Translations under genes and position numbers: made by a program | Origin: Antedon bifida | Lineage: Eukaryota; Echinodermata; Crinoidea; Comatulida; Antedonidae | NCBI GenBank assembly: GCA_963402885.1 | Contig: OY727102.1 | Location: 11,780,001-11,844,000, forward strand | DNA length: 64,000 nucleotides | Direction of reading: 5' to 3' | The notes under the pieces: model-generated | Databases searched by the model: none | Seen by the model: the letters and a program-made list of their open reading frames with translations, nothing else | Told to the model about the DNA's origin: nothing | Shown here: positions 13,326-31,100 of the stretch, piece by piece | Layout of the letters: every line of letters starts with the position of its first letter | Numbering within the stretch: the stretch's first letter is position 1

Positions 13326-14849
13326 TTCTTCTTTCCTTCCTTCCTTTTTGTGAGTCGTGTTCCTCTAAAATGTGTAAACATAACATTTCATAACTTTGAC
13401 AACATATGGGCATTTACGTGAAGTTGTGCACCTCCTATTTTTGAATGACGTCATAATTGCGCAACGTGACTTACGCGCAATTTTATGAATTTCAATGATT
13501 GATCATAGATTAAAAACCAAAAGTCATTTAGTATTGACACTTTGACAAAATTTAAGTCATATCAGGGGCAAACTTTCTACGGATTAAAAATGGCATGTTT
13601 CACAAGAAGTTACGCGCGCACGGCCATTTAAAATTTTAAAATGCGCAAAATTAATTTCTGATCAACTTTTTACGCGTTTCTTGTCATTTTGAGCATGTCA
13701 AAAATTCCCACGGGCGCGCAATTTTTTACGCGCGCGGTGCGCACGTAGCGTTAAAAACATATTTTTTTCTCTTGAATTATATTTTTTAAGCCTTTCCTAG
13801 TAATTTTGAAAACAATTTAGACCTTTTCCAGTTTAAATAACGCCATACGAACACGTTGAATTAGACAATTCGTGCGCGTTTTTTATGAAAAAGCTTAAAA
13901 AATCGTCAAAATTATGTCTTTTTTTAAACAGTCATAGTTTCTAAAGTAAACCGTTAACCGTTTATTTTTATTACAAAATCTAGAAGTTGATGAGTTGTAG
14001 ATATCGGATCATGCATCAATAAGGCTAAAAAAACATTGTGACGTCATCGTATGGCCACACGAATGTAAAATATAGGATTTTTGTCTCTTTCGTTATTGCT
14101 CATCACATTCAATGGAGCGCATCACGCTTATCTGTATTCATTTTTCTCCTACATTTATATATTGTGTAGGTCAATCAACTTTCTTTAGCATGAGATAAAA
14201 ATATTTTAATTTTTATGACGTCATCATGCCTAAAAATTTTAATTACGTGGGTCATTAATTTCATCTTTACAGTAAATTTTAATCTGTAATAGCTCGTAAG
14301 AATAAAATGTGATAATCACGATTAAAACGTTTTCTGGAAGCTATTGGATTGTAGATACGAATTCATGTAAACATTTTGCCAATCGGATGTTGTGACGTCA
14401 TCATATGGCCAGTTGAATAAAAAAAGTCGTATTTTCATATTTTGCGTAATAGTTCATCACATTTAAAAGGGTGCGCATCTATATTTTACGTATTCAAATT
14501 TCTTCTACACGTTAATATGTTGTTCCTGAGATAATTTCCTTCTGAAATTGCTATCTAAGTGTTTCATTTTGATACCGTCGCCATGTTAAAAATTGGAATA
14601 AATGGCGGGTCCCGTAATTTCACCTATTCTACACTGTATGTAATATGTATACAGCTTATACTGTTTGCATGTATATACTATATGACACAAAATTGACAGA
14701 ATTCAGCACTAACAGCATATTATATTCTTCAGTTCTTGTCATAATGCCATAATCTTTATCTGTGTGCAATATTCCAACGTATGACGTGCATGTGGCGTTT
14801 GTCGTGGTGCGGATAACTAACTCGTCAAAGTGACGAGTTTCATGTCTAG
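13326..14849 (+). mobile_element. Helitron-like unit 10, last of the array (1524 bp)
   Basis: Same length as unit 9 and nearly the same sequence. CTAG at 14846-14849 is followed by TTATTTATTGGGATGG, which is unrelated single-copy sequence. This is therefore the right edge of the array, and the TT there is the candidate host dinucleotide. Confidence 0.76.
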
Positions 14850-16437
14850 TTATTTATTGGGATGGCTTTCCGACTGAAATGTATCTGAGCGACTTATAAT
14901 ATTCTAAATATTAAAGTTTAAATTGAACTACAGTAGCATTAAACTGTTTAGAACGTTTCTGTACGGCACACGAAGGACAAAAATTACCGTTATTCTACAA
15001 GTTCAAAATAATGAACCGTGAACGGGGTAAACTCATGGGCGTATATACATGCGCAGATCATTGTGTATAAAATGTAAATTTAATTCGAACATTATATTCC
15101 TGACATGAACGGAATGGTGACTGTGCTAGTCCCACCGTTCCGAAACAAAAGCTCTTTGCCAAAGGTTAGTTTATCCGTCGCGGCGATTATTCGAACGCGG
15201 TGGAACATTAATGGATAGTAGGCCTAATTGGTATTGCTAATTTTGGTAAATCAACGTGTAAATGCCTACTATGCTGATTTTGTTAGAATGAATTATTCAT
15301 TGTAAAAACAATGGTCAAAAACAGGATATTGAGTACAATTTGTTTGTTGGATCAACAATCTCTATTTATTAAGCTATTAGGCCTATATCTTAGTTCGGTT
15401 AAAACGAACAAAAACCAGCAACGACTAACATTTCGTAAAATGCTAGCTTGGTATAGATTTCAAGTAAATAATCTATAAAAACAGGGATAATGTCGAATTA
15501 TTGGGACAGAAAATAGACAGACAGGAATGAAGGTGTTTTGAAGGAGGTACGTCACACCTTATGGATATGACTAATGAATATTCATGTTTACTTTGTGACG
15601 TTTCATGAGGGGTCCCAATTTATGTACAAAAATAAAAATCTCGTACGGGTACGACTGTTCTTCATCAGAAACACTGTACTTGTAACCACCTTTTTTCTTT
15701 CTTGTTTCCTATGATGACAATCCTGATTGGATTGAAGTGTATTGTCTGTAGAAACTTTTAAACAATTCTACTTTTGTTACACATACTACAAAAATATACA
15801 TAATAATGACATAAATTAGGGCTCGTACTGAGCGCACTACTTGAACTTGAAAATCGATCGTGGACGTTTTACCCGTCAACAAACTTATATAAACAAAGCA
15901 CGTTATAGGAATATACGTGGAAAAATATGTACAAGTCGTGTTTGCCAAGTAATGAATACTATTATGAAAAGTATGAAATAAAATTGATTGGAACCTAACA
16001 TGTCGTCGACGGACAGGCAGAGAAGGTTTGTCAATGGGCACAAGTATCATTCTGGTAGAGGGCGATATACGAAAAACGATTTTTGATACAAGTTTCACAC
16101 AAGTCAGGCGGCAACATGTCTATAAACGTTTGTACGTAAAAGTGCAAGATGTATATAAACTGATTTTTTAAGAACTATTATATCTCGGGTTATGATGTAT
16201 CATTAAAAAGTACTTATGATAAATGCAAATACCGTCGTAAATATTTTAGCAATCAACTCGAAAATGAGGTGTCACCGATTTTTGACGCGGGAGACATAGA
16301 ACTATTTTATACGACAATAATTATCGTTCACTGTTTTATGAATAATGAATGAAAAGAAATGGTACAAAACCTAGTGCGTGTATGGAATATTTTAGGTTGG
16401 TATTTATCGTACGTGCGCACGATCCGTTCTCTTCAAA
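14850..16437. other. Intergenic region upstream of the metalloproteinase gene
   Basis: Single-copy-looking AT-rich DNA. It has a few TAGGCCTA-type words (15226, 15378). At 15633-15668 there is a CTGATGA word on the minus strand plus a CGTAC/GTACG hairpin, resembling the ends of Penelope-like retroelements. I could not place a TATA box or a first non-coding exon for the downstream gene. Confidence 0.5.
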
Positions 16438-21967
<5,530 letters not shown>

Positions 21968-22171
21968 AATAACACTTAATTCTCTGACCTGAATTAACAG
22001 CTGTTTTGTAACTTTTTTGTGTTAAATATTCAAGATATACATATTGTTCAATTTGAGTTTAGCAAATATTATCAATATTGGCCAATATTTGACAGAAATG
22101 TCTTTCCGTGTTTGTGTTTATTTATCAAATAAGCTATACAAGCTATATAATGTATTTATTTGACTTTCATG

Positions 22172-22177
22172 AATAAA
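22172..22177 (+). terminator. Poly(A) signal of the metalloproteinase gene
   Basis: AATAAA lies 205 bp after the stop codon, the first such hexamer downstream in this AT-rich stretch. It would give a short 3' UTR of about 220 nt. Confidence 0.55.
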
Positions 22178-23551
22178 ACGTATATACTAAGACTAACATT
22201 AAAGTTTATACTTAGGCATATCTATTTACTTTATAACCGCCATCAATGACAAAGCTATAATGTACCCTGCAAAATATTATTATTAATCTTTTACTTCATA
22301 AAAACAATAATGTCGCATATCACAAATATCATCGTGCCCCATGCCAAATCGCACATTATTTTTTACAAGGCGAGAAAAACATCCAAAACACACACTTAAG
22401 AAATTAGAACGCTGCCGCAAAGAAAGAAACTTTAAGAACTAGGCCTACTAAGGAGCTCGATATAAAAAGACATCGGACTACAAGGGAATCGCTTTCTTTT
22501 CCTCTTAAATTGTGATTGTACAATTCTCATTCATACCGTGGGTTTGAAGAGAGGTGTCACAAAGAAACCGACCGTCGGATGTTGGCTAAGTAACATTTTA
22601 GAAAAAAAAAATGATACCCTATTAAGTTTACAACCAAAATTGTATCGAATCGAATATATTATTCTTGTGACGAAAACAATGTTGCACATATATACATGCT
22701 GCACTCATGTCTCCTAATGTTTCAGCAATACAGCAGCACAGCTCAAGAAAATAGATTGAATGGTGTGTTTATAGTCATTGGCAAAACTGCAGCAACAGGT
22801 AACACAAAATTAAGTTCTAAAAATAGCCAATTTTAATATTGACACCTGCCCTTTTAGACGCGAGAGCACACTGGCAGTTTTAATTTAATGTGGGCTTTCC
22901 TGATAATGTAAACAGTAATACAATTGGTCTGTGTTTATGCCTCATTCTATGTTAGTGTAAATTTTTCATCCGACAAATTTTAACAAAAAACCACATATTT
23001 TAAATTAAATTTTCCATTCCCACCGAATTTCTGATCCATATTTTGCCAACCTGACTTAAAACGAAAGTTCAGGCCCTTCCAGAGCACAACTAACCTAGTA
23101 ACTCTCATTTTTAGTCTACCATTGGTGGTGGCCCTGAAAATTATTCAGTATACCCAATACATCCTCAAATCTGATTAAAATAACTTTTGGTTTCAAAAAT
23201 AAAGGGGAAGAAGTGACAAATAATACAAACCAGCTACAATTTTTATCACCATATATAGCATTAGAAAAGAATCAGGAAAAATCATAAACTGCAATTAAAG
23301 TAAAGTATCGGTTATCTTAGCCGAGGATTTTTATTTAACGTATAATTTTAAATTTTTAGTCTGTATAGTTCACTATGTCGGTCGGTCGGTCGGTCTGTCG
23401 GTCTGTCTGTCGGTCCGGTATCACTATGCGTTTTATCGCTTTTCTGTACTTTTTGAACTGTTTTGATGTACAGAAAAGTTTAAAAGTACATTACATTAAT
23501 TTTTTTCTGAGAGCACGCGACTTATTCTGAAAGATTTGGTTTATGTTTTGT

Positions 23552-23640
23552 GTTTTTGTTATCTGAGGCGCCTTGAAGCTAAGGTGGTTCCACCTTGTGA
23601 GGCGCCTCTGTGTAATATTGAATAAAAAAAATAAAAAAAA
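23552..23640 (+). mobile_element. Retroelement 3' tail with nested hairpin
   Basis: GAGGCGCC (23565-23572) pairs with GGCGCCTC (23601-23608) and encloses AAGGTGG/CCACCTT (23581-23597). AATATTGAATAAAAAAAATA follows. A compact 3' hairpin followed by an A-rich tail is typical of a LINE or SINE end; the family is not identified. Confidence 0.5.
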
Positions 23641-24134
23641 AGTATCGATTTAAATATTAAATGTTTAGTTCAGTTGCAGATTTAAGATCTAGTGCTTAAA
23701 ACTTAAGCACTGCATTTCTAATCTCATATTCTATCTTTTCCTATCTTATGTCTGTATGTAATTTGAATTCGTTTTAAATATAATTATATTAGGTGATGTT
23801 AAATTTTAGTGATATGCTTCACAAAGATGAGATGCAATGTCGGAACTCTCAGTTCTCACTCTAATTGGATATGTAATAACAATGATGCGCTCTCCTAATG
23901 TGCAATAAAAACAATAATAATAAAAAATAAAATTAATTAATTAATTACCAATTTCTTGCAATGAAAACAGGCTTTTATATCCAGGTCAGTGAAAGTGTGT
24001 ACGCAAAAGTGAAAATGAAAAGTAAAATAAAAAGTTAAACAGCACTTTTATGACAATAAAGTTTGAAGAAATAACAAATAATAATAATAATATTTTCAAA
24101 CCAAATTTGGAATTCCGAAAGTGCTTTGGGTATC

Positions 24135-24141
24135 TATAAAA
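24135..24141 (+). promoter_or_regulatory. TATA box of the MACPF gene
   Basis: TATAAAA lies 50 bp before the start codon. It implies a transcription start near 24165 and a 5' leader of only about 20 nt. Confidence 0.55.
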
Positions 24142-24184
24142 CGTTAGCGTTAAGTTTGTACTTATCCATTGGTATGCAAGCAGT

Positions 24185-27100
24185 ATGTTCTCGAACGTGC
24201 TGATTTTAGCTGCTGCGTTGTTGGTACTTGTGTCGTACTCTGAAGCCGAGAATAATGAGACCATTGGTAATAGATACAGAAACTTCCAACTACCAGAAGG
24301 ACATCCCGAGAATTGCAAGTTTCTGACTGAAAATAATGGCGCAGGCATGCGTGTATTAGGAGTACTTCCAGGTAGGCATTCCGAGCAAAGAAACCCATTT
24401 TTTCACAATTTAATAAAATGCTGTGTTGTTGCAAAGATAGACTAAGTCAAAGCCTAAGGTTGTGATTTTATAACGATTTAATGGAGGCCAGAAGCCACAC
24501 ATTAATTTTTTTTTAACAATCAGTAGTAAACATGTTGTGTAACGTACATAGGCATATAGTCGTGTTTTTTTTTTGTTTTTTTTTATTTTTAACTCTTTAT
24601 CTTGTATTTTAATCTGTTATATACTGCACGTTTTAAATTGTTGCAACAATTTTTATGTTTGTTTTTTATTGTTGTTTTAATCTACCAAGCAAAGTGAATT
24701 TCCATTTTTACGGACAAATAAAATTTCTTGAATCTTGAATCTTACTGTACAGAACAAAAATATAATCTTAAACTATATTACTGTACATCAGACTCTCTTC
24801 TCCCACAGACACGTACTTTGCGCATGTCCAGTCCGAATTTACAAATTTCCCATTTTCAGCCTTTAGTAAACTATAAGACTCCGCGTGATACAGTGTCGTG
24901 ATGCTTCCGTCCTCTTGAATATAACTGCCTAAAGGTGCGAAAATTGTAAGAGTTTAATTATTCGTGTAATAGATGATGAGCCAAAATCCTATAACGCTGT
25001 CTCTTCAAAATTGTAACTGAAAATCTGTTTTGATATTCTCCTATCAATGTAGTCGCAAATGAATAATACAATTATTACAAACAAACACATAATACATCCA
25101 GAAAACGTATTGTATTTAATGAGAATTGCTCGTGGTTTCTGTTGATTAGCAACACAATTTTAACTGGAATCGACAATTTTCCTAACATTTTTTGTTATTC
25201 CTATTGAACTTGAAAAGCGTATGGTTACAATGTAAACTCAATCATTTTCTAATTATGCAACATTTGTTTTAAGGTGTTGGCTGGGATAACCTGAGAAACG
25301 TTTTTATGGGTATGGTGATGAAATATGAATACAAACAATGTAGATTGACTGAAGATAAAGATTATCTATTACCCGATGGAATGTACACTATTCCAATCAA
25401 GCAGAGTAAGGTAATCAAACCAATAATTATTTAGAAATTTGGATTTTTGATTGCATTTCAATTTTTAAAAATTAACCGTGTCTTTTTTATTCGTATCGTA
25501 CGGTACTTAATATTCACTTTACACATTGGCACACTTATTACATAATCATGCATAATACACGAAACATTAAAAGAATAAGTAAAACAAAACACTAAACAAA
25601 CAGTAAATCTATTATATTACTATTATCAACACCTCAAGTCCCACCTCCCTCCACTTTCAATTCAATTGAAAAAGCAATGTTAGGGTCTTATAGTTATAAA
25701 TTTAAAATTAACACCTAATTTTTGATTCACGGATTTCAGTAATTTAAAGATCCTTTTAACTTTTTTGAAACTAATTTATTTAAAATAGGGCCTATAGGCT
25801 TATTTTATTTCTTCATTTTGTCAAGTAATGATCCTAGTGAGACAAGGTTTCCTTCTATTTGGGATCATCATTTGCTGTTAAAATATACTTGCCCCCAAGT
25901 CTGTACTATTGTTTCTTTTTTTAGTCCACCAGTCGTCGTTTCGATTTATGTCTGAAAAAGTATAATGCGTATGGAACGCCATATGTGCCACAATATTGAT
26001 CTTTTGTTGCTAATATTAATTCTAATCACGGTCTAGAACCTGTAGAATACTGCTAAGTAAAAGTATGCGTAAAACAATTATCATTTTTATATTGTATTTC
26101 GTTATGTATATCTATATTGTATTTTAATATCGAATAGGCCTAACGAATTGTAAATAATTGTCACTTGAACAAAAACTTTCCGTTAGATATTTAAGTTTGT
26201 TAATGTCATGAGACGTATCGAAGTCACCAAACATGCGTTTTGTACAACTTAACTGCCATAATAGGCACAAAAGACATTAATAAATTAGCTTAAACCGTGT
26301 AAATATTAATATCTAAACCAGATAGTTTCTTTTTGCCTTGCCAACTATAGGTTGATACTTCTGTTCAGGTTTTTCGACACTGGTCAGAATATAAAAGCGC
26401 TAAATCAGCTTCTATAAATGCAGATGCATCATATAGCAAGATCGTTGCATCAGTCAGCGGCAGCTTCTCGTTAGAATTACAGAAAAACAAAATACGACAA
26501 TCCAAGAAAGGAATGATGACAACCCGTGTACAACTACGTCATCGACTATACAACGTCGTAATGGGATCTGGAACAGCTTTCACTAAGGAGTTTAAAGCTC
26601 GTCTTATGAAGATTGGAACTAACTTGGCAGACGGGGATGATGTGATGGCCGCGTATCATAGTGATGAAATTGTACGTGACTATGGTACACACATACTAAC
26701 TAAAGTTGAAGCCGGTGCTGTTATCCTCCACGAATCCCAAATAGATAATGCAGAAAGCGATACATCAGATGCCTATATGGTAGGAGTAAAGAGTAGTGCC
26801 ACCGCGAGTTTCCTTGGTGGAAGATTTAAAGTGTCGGTATCAGCAGGTGGTGAAGTTACAGAAAAAACCAGTGGTAAGGTAAAAATAGATACAGTTGATA
26901 ATCAGATTAAGAGTTATGGTGGTCCGCTGCTAACGTCAAGTATGAGTATAAGTGACTGGGAGGACGGTATACACAACCACCTCGTTGCCATAGATGAATC
27001 AGGGGAACCGTTACATGCAGTCGTCACAAGTGGGTATATCGGTGACATGCCGGCATTCCTTGTTCGCCGAGTGGCTGTTGAAATAAAAAATGCTGTCTAT

Positions 27101-28165
27101 AGATACTACGAAATGAACACAATTAGAGGTTGCTTGAATAGTGAAAGTGAAAACTTTAATTTTCTAGCCAATACCAATCAGACAGATCTATGCGATCCTC
27201 CTGAAGAAAGTGAGTACGAAGTAGGTGGTGCGTATACAACGTGCTCACCCAGGGTAGGCCTACCGCAATCTGAAATATGTAAAAGAGTAAGTAAACACAA
27301 TCCGTTTACAGGATCGGACGAATGTCCCGCAGGGTTTGTTCAGTATACCATTTCGACGGAGACACGCTCAAAGCCATATTATGTGCAGAAAAAAGAAAAG
27401 GAATGCGTTAAAAAAAAGTTTAGAGTGCGGAAATCATGTATGTATGTGACAACGTTAGAAAGAAAGATGGATTCTGCCGAGATCGAAAGTGTTTGGTGTG
27501 GTAGACGTAATAATGGGAATGCCATGTACTATTTCGGTGGTATATACGCATTACCAAATGTTCCAAATCCTGTCACTAAAAGCACAATCTGCCCCGAATA
27601 TTTTATAACATTATCGTTAGGGTACGGTGTGAGAATATGCGTCAGCAAAGACAAAAGAGCCAATAAGTTGTTAACTAGCATCAAGTTTGGTGGAGTTTTT
27701 ACTTGCAAGGTTAGCAATCCATTTGCAACTAATGAATCCACGAAATACGATCGCGATGATGAAACATTACAAAAATGTCCAGAAGGATTTTCATCTTACA
27801 CAGCTATTATTATGGACAGTACGTGCCTCTTTAGTTATTGTTTACGTTCTGTCACAAACAATGCGAATACAATAGGAACAGAGATTCAACTGCCTATTAG
27901 ACCACCTTACGCAGATCCACCAGAGCCATCCGCCAATCTTACCAATACTATGGCTTTTATGGAATACTCAACAGGAGAAATGTGGATGAAGAATAGAAGT
28001 ACTGATGGATGGAGCAAGTATGCGTTTGGAGACGAACCGCCGCCGGACTCACTAGGCTTTGTTGACGATAGCTATGCGTCAGTAGCGGTTACAAATCATC
28101 AGCTGCCTACACTTGCTTATGTAATAACCTTGTCGTTGTTGTTCACATGGACAGCAGCATTTTAA
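24185..28165 (+). CDS. mpeg1: Mpeg1/perforin-2-like MACPF pore-forming protein (3 exons)
   Basis: A membrane-attack-complex/perforin family protein. Mpeg1 relatives oligomerise into pores that damage engulfed microbes. Exons 24185-24371, 25274-25410 and 26351-28165 join in frame to 712 residues plus stop. Residues 1-21 are a signal peptide (MFSNVLILAAALLVLVSYSEA). Mpeg1 hallmarks follow: VLPGVGWDNLRN (~60-71), the SINADASYSK stretch, the MACPF signature YGTH (219-222) in EIVRDYGTHILTKVEAGA, GCLNSESENFNFLANTNQ, and a Cys-rich P2-like region. The C-terminus is a 20-residue hydrophobic segment (693-712) ending ...FTWTAAF with nothing after it. That fits a GPI-anchor signal, or a membrane helix lacking the cytosolic tail usual in vertebrate Mpeg1. 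The large last exon holds most of the protein. Introns contain retroelement remnants. Family is certain; orthology to vertebrate mpeg1 is likely. Confidence 0.92.
24572..24743 (+). mobile_element. Truncated non-LTR retroelement tail in MACPF intron 1
   Basis: A T-rich stretch leads to GTGAATTTCCATTTTTACGG, then AATAAA and a short tandem tail of TTGAATC units (24727-24741). Such tandem microrepeats end many CR1/L2-type LINEs and their SINEs. There is no coding remnant. Confidence 0.5.
24790..24946 (+). repeat. Dispersed repeat copy (CGCATGTCCAGTCCGA family)
   Basis: Within MACPF intron 1. It shares CAGCCTTTAGTAAACT, ATGCTTCCGT and GAATATAACTGCCTAAAGG in the same order with 43909-44104. No ends or target duplication could be defined. 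Confidence 0.6.
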
Positions 28166-31100
28166 GGAATTCCGGCTCGCTTACCTACGAAAAGTATCTT
28201 AGCTTGAGGCTCAGGTGACTTTTTATCTCATTCACTTGCTCATAATTTGCCGAATGGAAGTTCTGGAATCACATATCCATGCTGATTGTTCATCATTCGC
28301 TTGATCGATCTCCGGGGACAATGATATTCTCTCTATATACCTACGCATATTGGATCGAGAGCAAACCTTTACGCATGACATATCGCGCTATGTAATGAAT
28401 TATTTTTAAATAGGCCTAATGAACTAAATAATTGTTATACTATATGCTATACTGTTATACTATTGCTATGACTTTTAAAGCCAATTATGTATTACTCAGT
28501 AGGGCCTAAAAGTTACCATTATATAAATAAGTATTTAAAGGAAGAGTCCTTTTAATTGAAATAGCCACAATTACGTTGCATCTTTAAATTAACGTGATGC
28601 TTTATAAACGTTTGTCCACACAGGAGGCAGCACTTGATTGTTATAATTTGTTTTTTTTTTCATAAATTATTTACAGTAAATGATGGGGGTTCGTTTGGAG
28701 CTGAGTCTGGCATGATGACTTACATCAGATATGAATATGCCTAGGATTTTTTTTGCATTACACATTATGTAATACTTAATAAAACATGACCATCGTTAAT
28801 AAAAAAAATAGTAGTAACTGGGAGGTTCATGGTGTATCTTTTATCACAACTTGTACCAATGATCAGAGCAATAAATATAATGATTATAAATCGTTGTTTT
28901 GAAGACGCTTTTATTACATATCAGACTTATCATATACCAACAAAACAAAATAAAAAAATAAGTAGTTGGGCCTACATATCAACCTGGGAAATCGTATAAG
29001 ATGAATGCACACTTTTTGCACCACCATATTAGGTTATCTTCATGACATTGTAATTTGCTGAATAGCAGCTTAAAGATGTATTGTCCCCCAAAATCATGAA
29101 AAATAAAGATTTTTAAAATCAGACTTTGAATAGGCCATTTTACAGTTTTAATGAAGTTGTTTACTTCCATAAGAAAAAAAACGGAGGAAAAAAATTATTT
29201 CACCTATAAAAAGACAAAATAAACAGTTAAATTACCCAAAAACTCATTGTCTTCCAGACAATTTGACCATTTTTTGCTTTAAATTACATTTTTCTCAGGT
29301 AAATAAATTTTTTTCAGACCCAATTTTTTGTGAGAGTGAATAACTATTATGTGACATTAAAATAACATATTCAACAAAAAAATTAAAAAAATATTTTTTT
29401 AGGGGGACAATATATCTTTAATATTCGGGGTCATTGTTTGTTAAAAAAACACGGGCCTAAGAAGAGCCTACGCTCTCTGCGATGAACTATTAAAGGCGAC
29501 ATCAAGGTGATAGTCAAGGGAGGGGTTTTTGTATACCTTTGGGGTTTGAATTATCACAAAGACGGTCAAATATTTATGTGTTTAAAATTAAATATAGATA
29601 TTTGTTTGTATTTTTACATACATTTGGTTCCATTACTCCTACATGTATGTAGCTTTTATCTGATTTTATTACTCGACCGCAGTACTGTCAATTCTTAATA
29701 ATATTATAAATAGATTTAAATTTAAAGGAATAACTACAATCACTCATTAATTTTGAAAGAATACTTGTTTTTGTCTCGTGTGAGGTCATCTCACGTTTAT
29801 TTAAATTCTCAGTGATGAATATATTATATACATATAAGTACATTTGTGACAATTAAAGTAAGTGTTTAAAGTAGTTAAACTACAGGTATATTTTACATAA
29901 TAAGATGCTTGAATTCAGTATTAACCATATATTGTATTTAACATTAGATACGATGTTAATTAAAATGTAAAAATGAAAAATGGCGGTAAAATACATGATT
30001 AAAATTTTCTTTTTAAACTATCTTATTTGTGTTCCTTGAAAGAATACTTATAATAATAAGAGATTAATATCATTTTAAATTGACATTTTCAACAAACTGC
30101 GAAATAATGTTAACATCTATCTATCTTATTATTGAAAAAAAACAAATACATCGTCAACTCAATAAATAAATTGAGGAACATTGACACACATCAGCATCAT
30201 ATGGCTGAGAGGTTATAATTCACAAGTGAGCCCTCTATTAACATGTTACAACAATACTCCAACAATAAACGACATGCATTTTTACTCTATTCAGTATTAA
30301 TTTGATTCATAAGCTATGTATTGCTAAAAAGGTATCAGAATAACAATAATTAGGCCGCATGCTTTTAAATATTAGTATAAACGATATACCCACACTATTT
30401 CAAACTTTAATATCTATGTTTTTTTTTCTTGCATAAGTCCAGAAACTTCGAAATATTATTAGTTGACAATGACAAGAGTCTGAGAGTGGACAGTCTTCGC
30501 CAAAATCTGATTGTTAAAATGCAAGTTGTTTTTGTATACATAGTCCATATAGAATCAGCTGGTCATTAATTTAAATTCGATAGATTATATCCGAGTACGC
30601 AAGCCTTGTAAATATCACGTATTGGAATTAGACAAGGACGTCGTTTACACGCAAATTGTAGTTCCTAACATGTGTTTTAAACTAAACAGCATATTTTATG
30701 AAACTAGATCATTACATTTGACCTATTCGTCTTCTAAGTTCAGTAGGATAAAAAACAATAACATTGATTCAGCACAGGTCAGCTTATCATGGCTTAAGCC
30801 TAAGCCTATATGAATATTTAAATTACATAACCAAAATTAGGCACACGTAAATAAAAAGGAAGGTGTTGGTAGTACTGTATTTAAGTTGGTGTTAATCATT
30901 GTCCCCGGAGAATGTCGAGCGAAATTCACACCCGATTCGTCAGCTGTCATGAAATAGATTCTAACTGACCATTGAAAGACTTTATTGCAAATACTGTACT
31001 AAATATAGCTAGACACGATGACTTTCAATGGTCATTAGAATCTATCTCATGAAACTGCATGAATATCATGACGGAATGTTGATCATCAGGTCACATGATT

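Larger units (their letters stand above)
1..14849 (+). repeat. Tandem array of non-autonomous Helitron/Helentron-like elements
   Basis: Ten complete head-to-tail units and one partial unit fill this stretch. Units end at 116, 1652, 3174, 4342, 5488, 7148, 8685, 10273, 11801, 13325 and 14849. Each end is the hairpin ACTCGTCA-AG-TGACGAGT (loop varies), a 7-8 base spacer, then CTAG. All but the first are followed by TT. Known Helitrons end in a 3' hairpin and CTRR without terminal inverted repeats, and the Helentron branch adds subterminal inverted repeats and inserts between two Ts. Here GCGGATAAC lies just upstream of the 3' hairpin and its complement GGTTATCCGC opens some units. No frame is open beyond 93 codons, so no Rep/helicase is encoded. 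What is seen is the array and its ends; assignment to Helentrons is inference. A simple complex satellite is the alternative. Confidence 0.8.
21968..24184. other. Intergenic region between the metalloproteinase and MACPF genes
   Basis: AT-rich DNA without a supportable coding exon. It contains a degraded GTCGGTCG repeat at 23365-23415 and a retroelement-like 3' tail at 23552-23640. Confidence 0.5.

Noticed and set aside
11617..13413. Near-identical minus-strand ORFs of 90 and 93 codons in units 8-9 and 9-10
   Set aside because: They repeat only because the DNA repeats, span the hairpin ends of two units and resemble no protein family.
1..14849. CRISPR array or rDNA spacer
   Set aside because: The units are ~1.5 kb with no short-repeat/spacer pattern, and no rRNA sequence is present.
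15709..16098. 129-codon minus-strand ORF
   Set aside because: No recognisable domain, no splice or promoter context, and composition like the flanking non-coding DNA.
28290..30925. Inverted TCTCCGGGGACAATGAT words at ~28308 and ~30893 as ends of a 2.6-kb transposon
   Set aside because: Similarity covers only about 30 bp, and no ORF or target duplication supports a mobile element.
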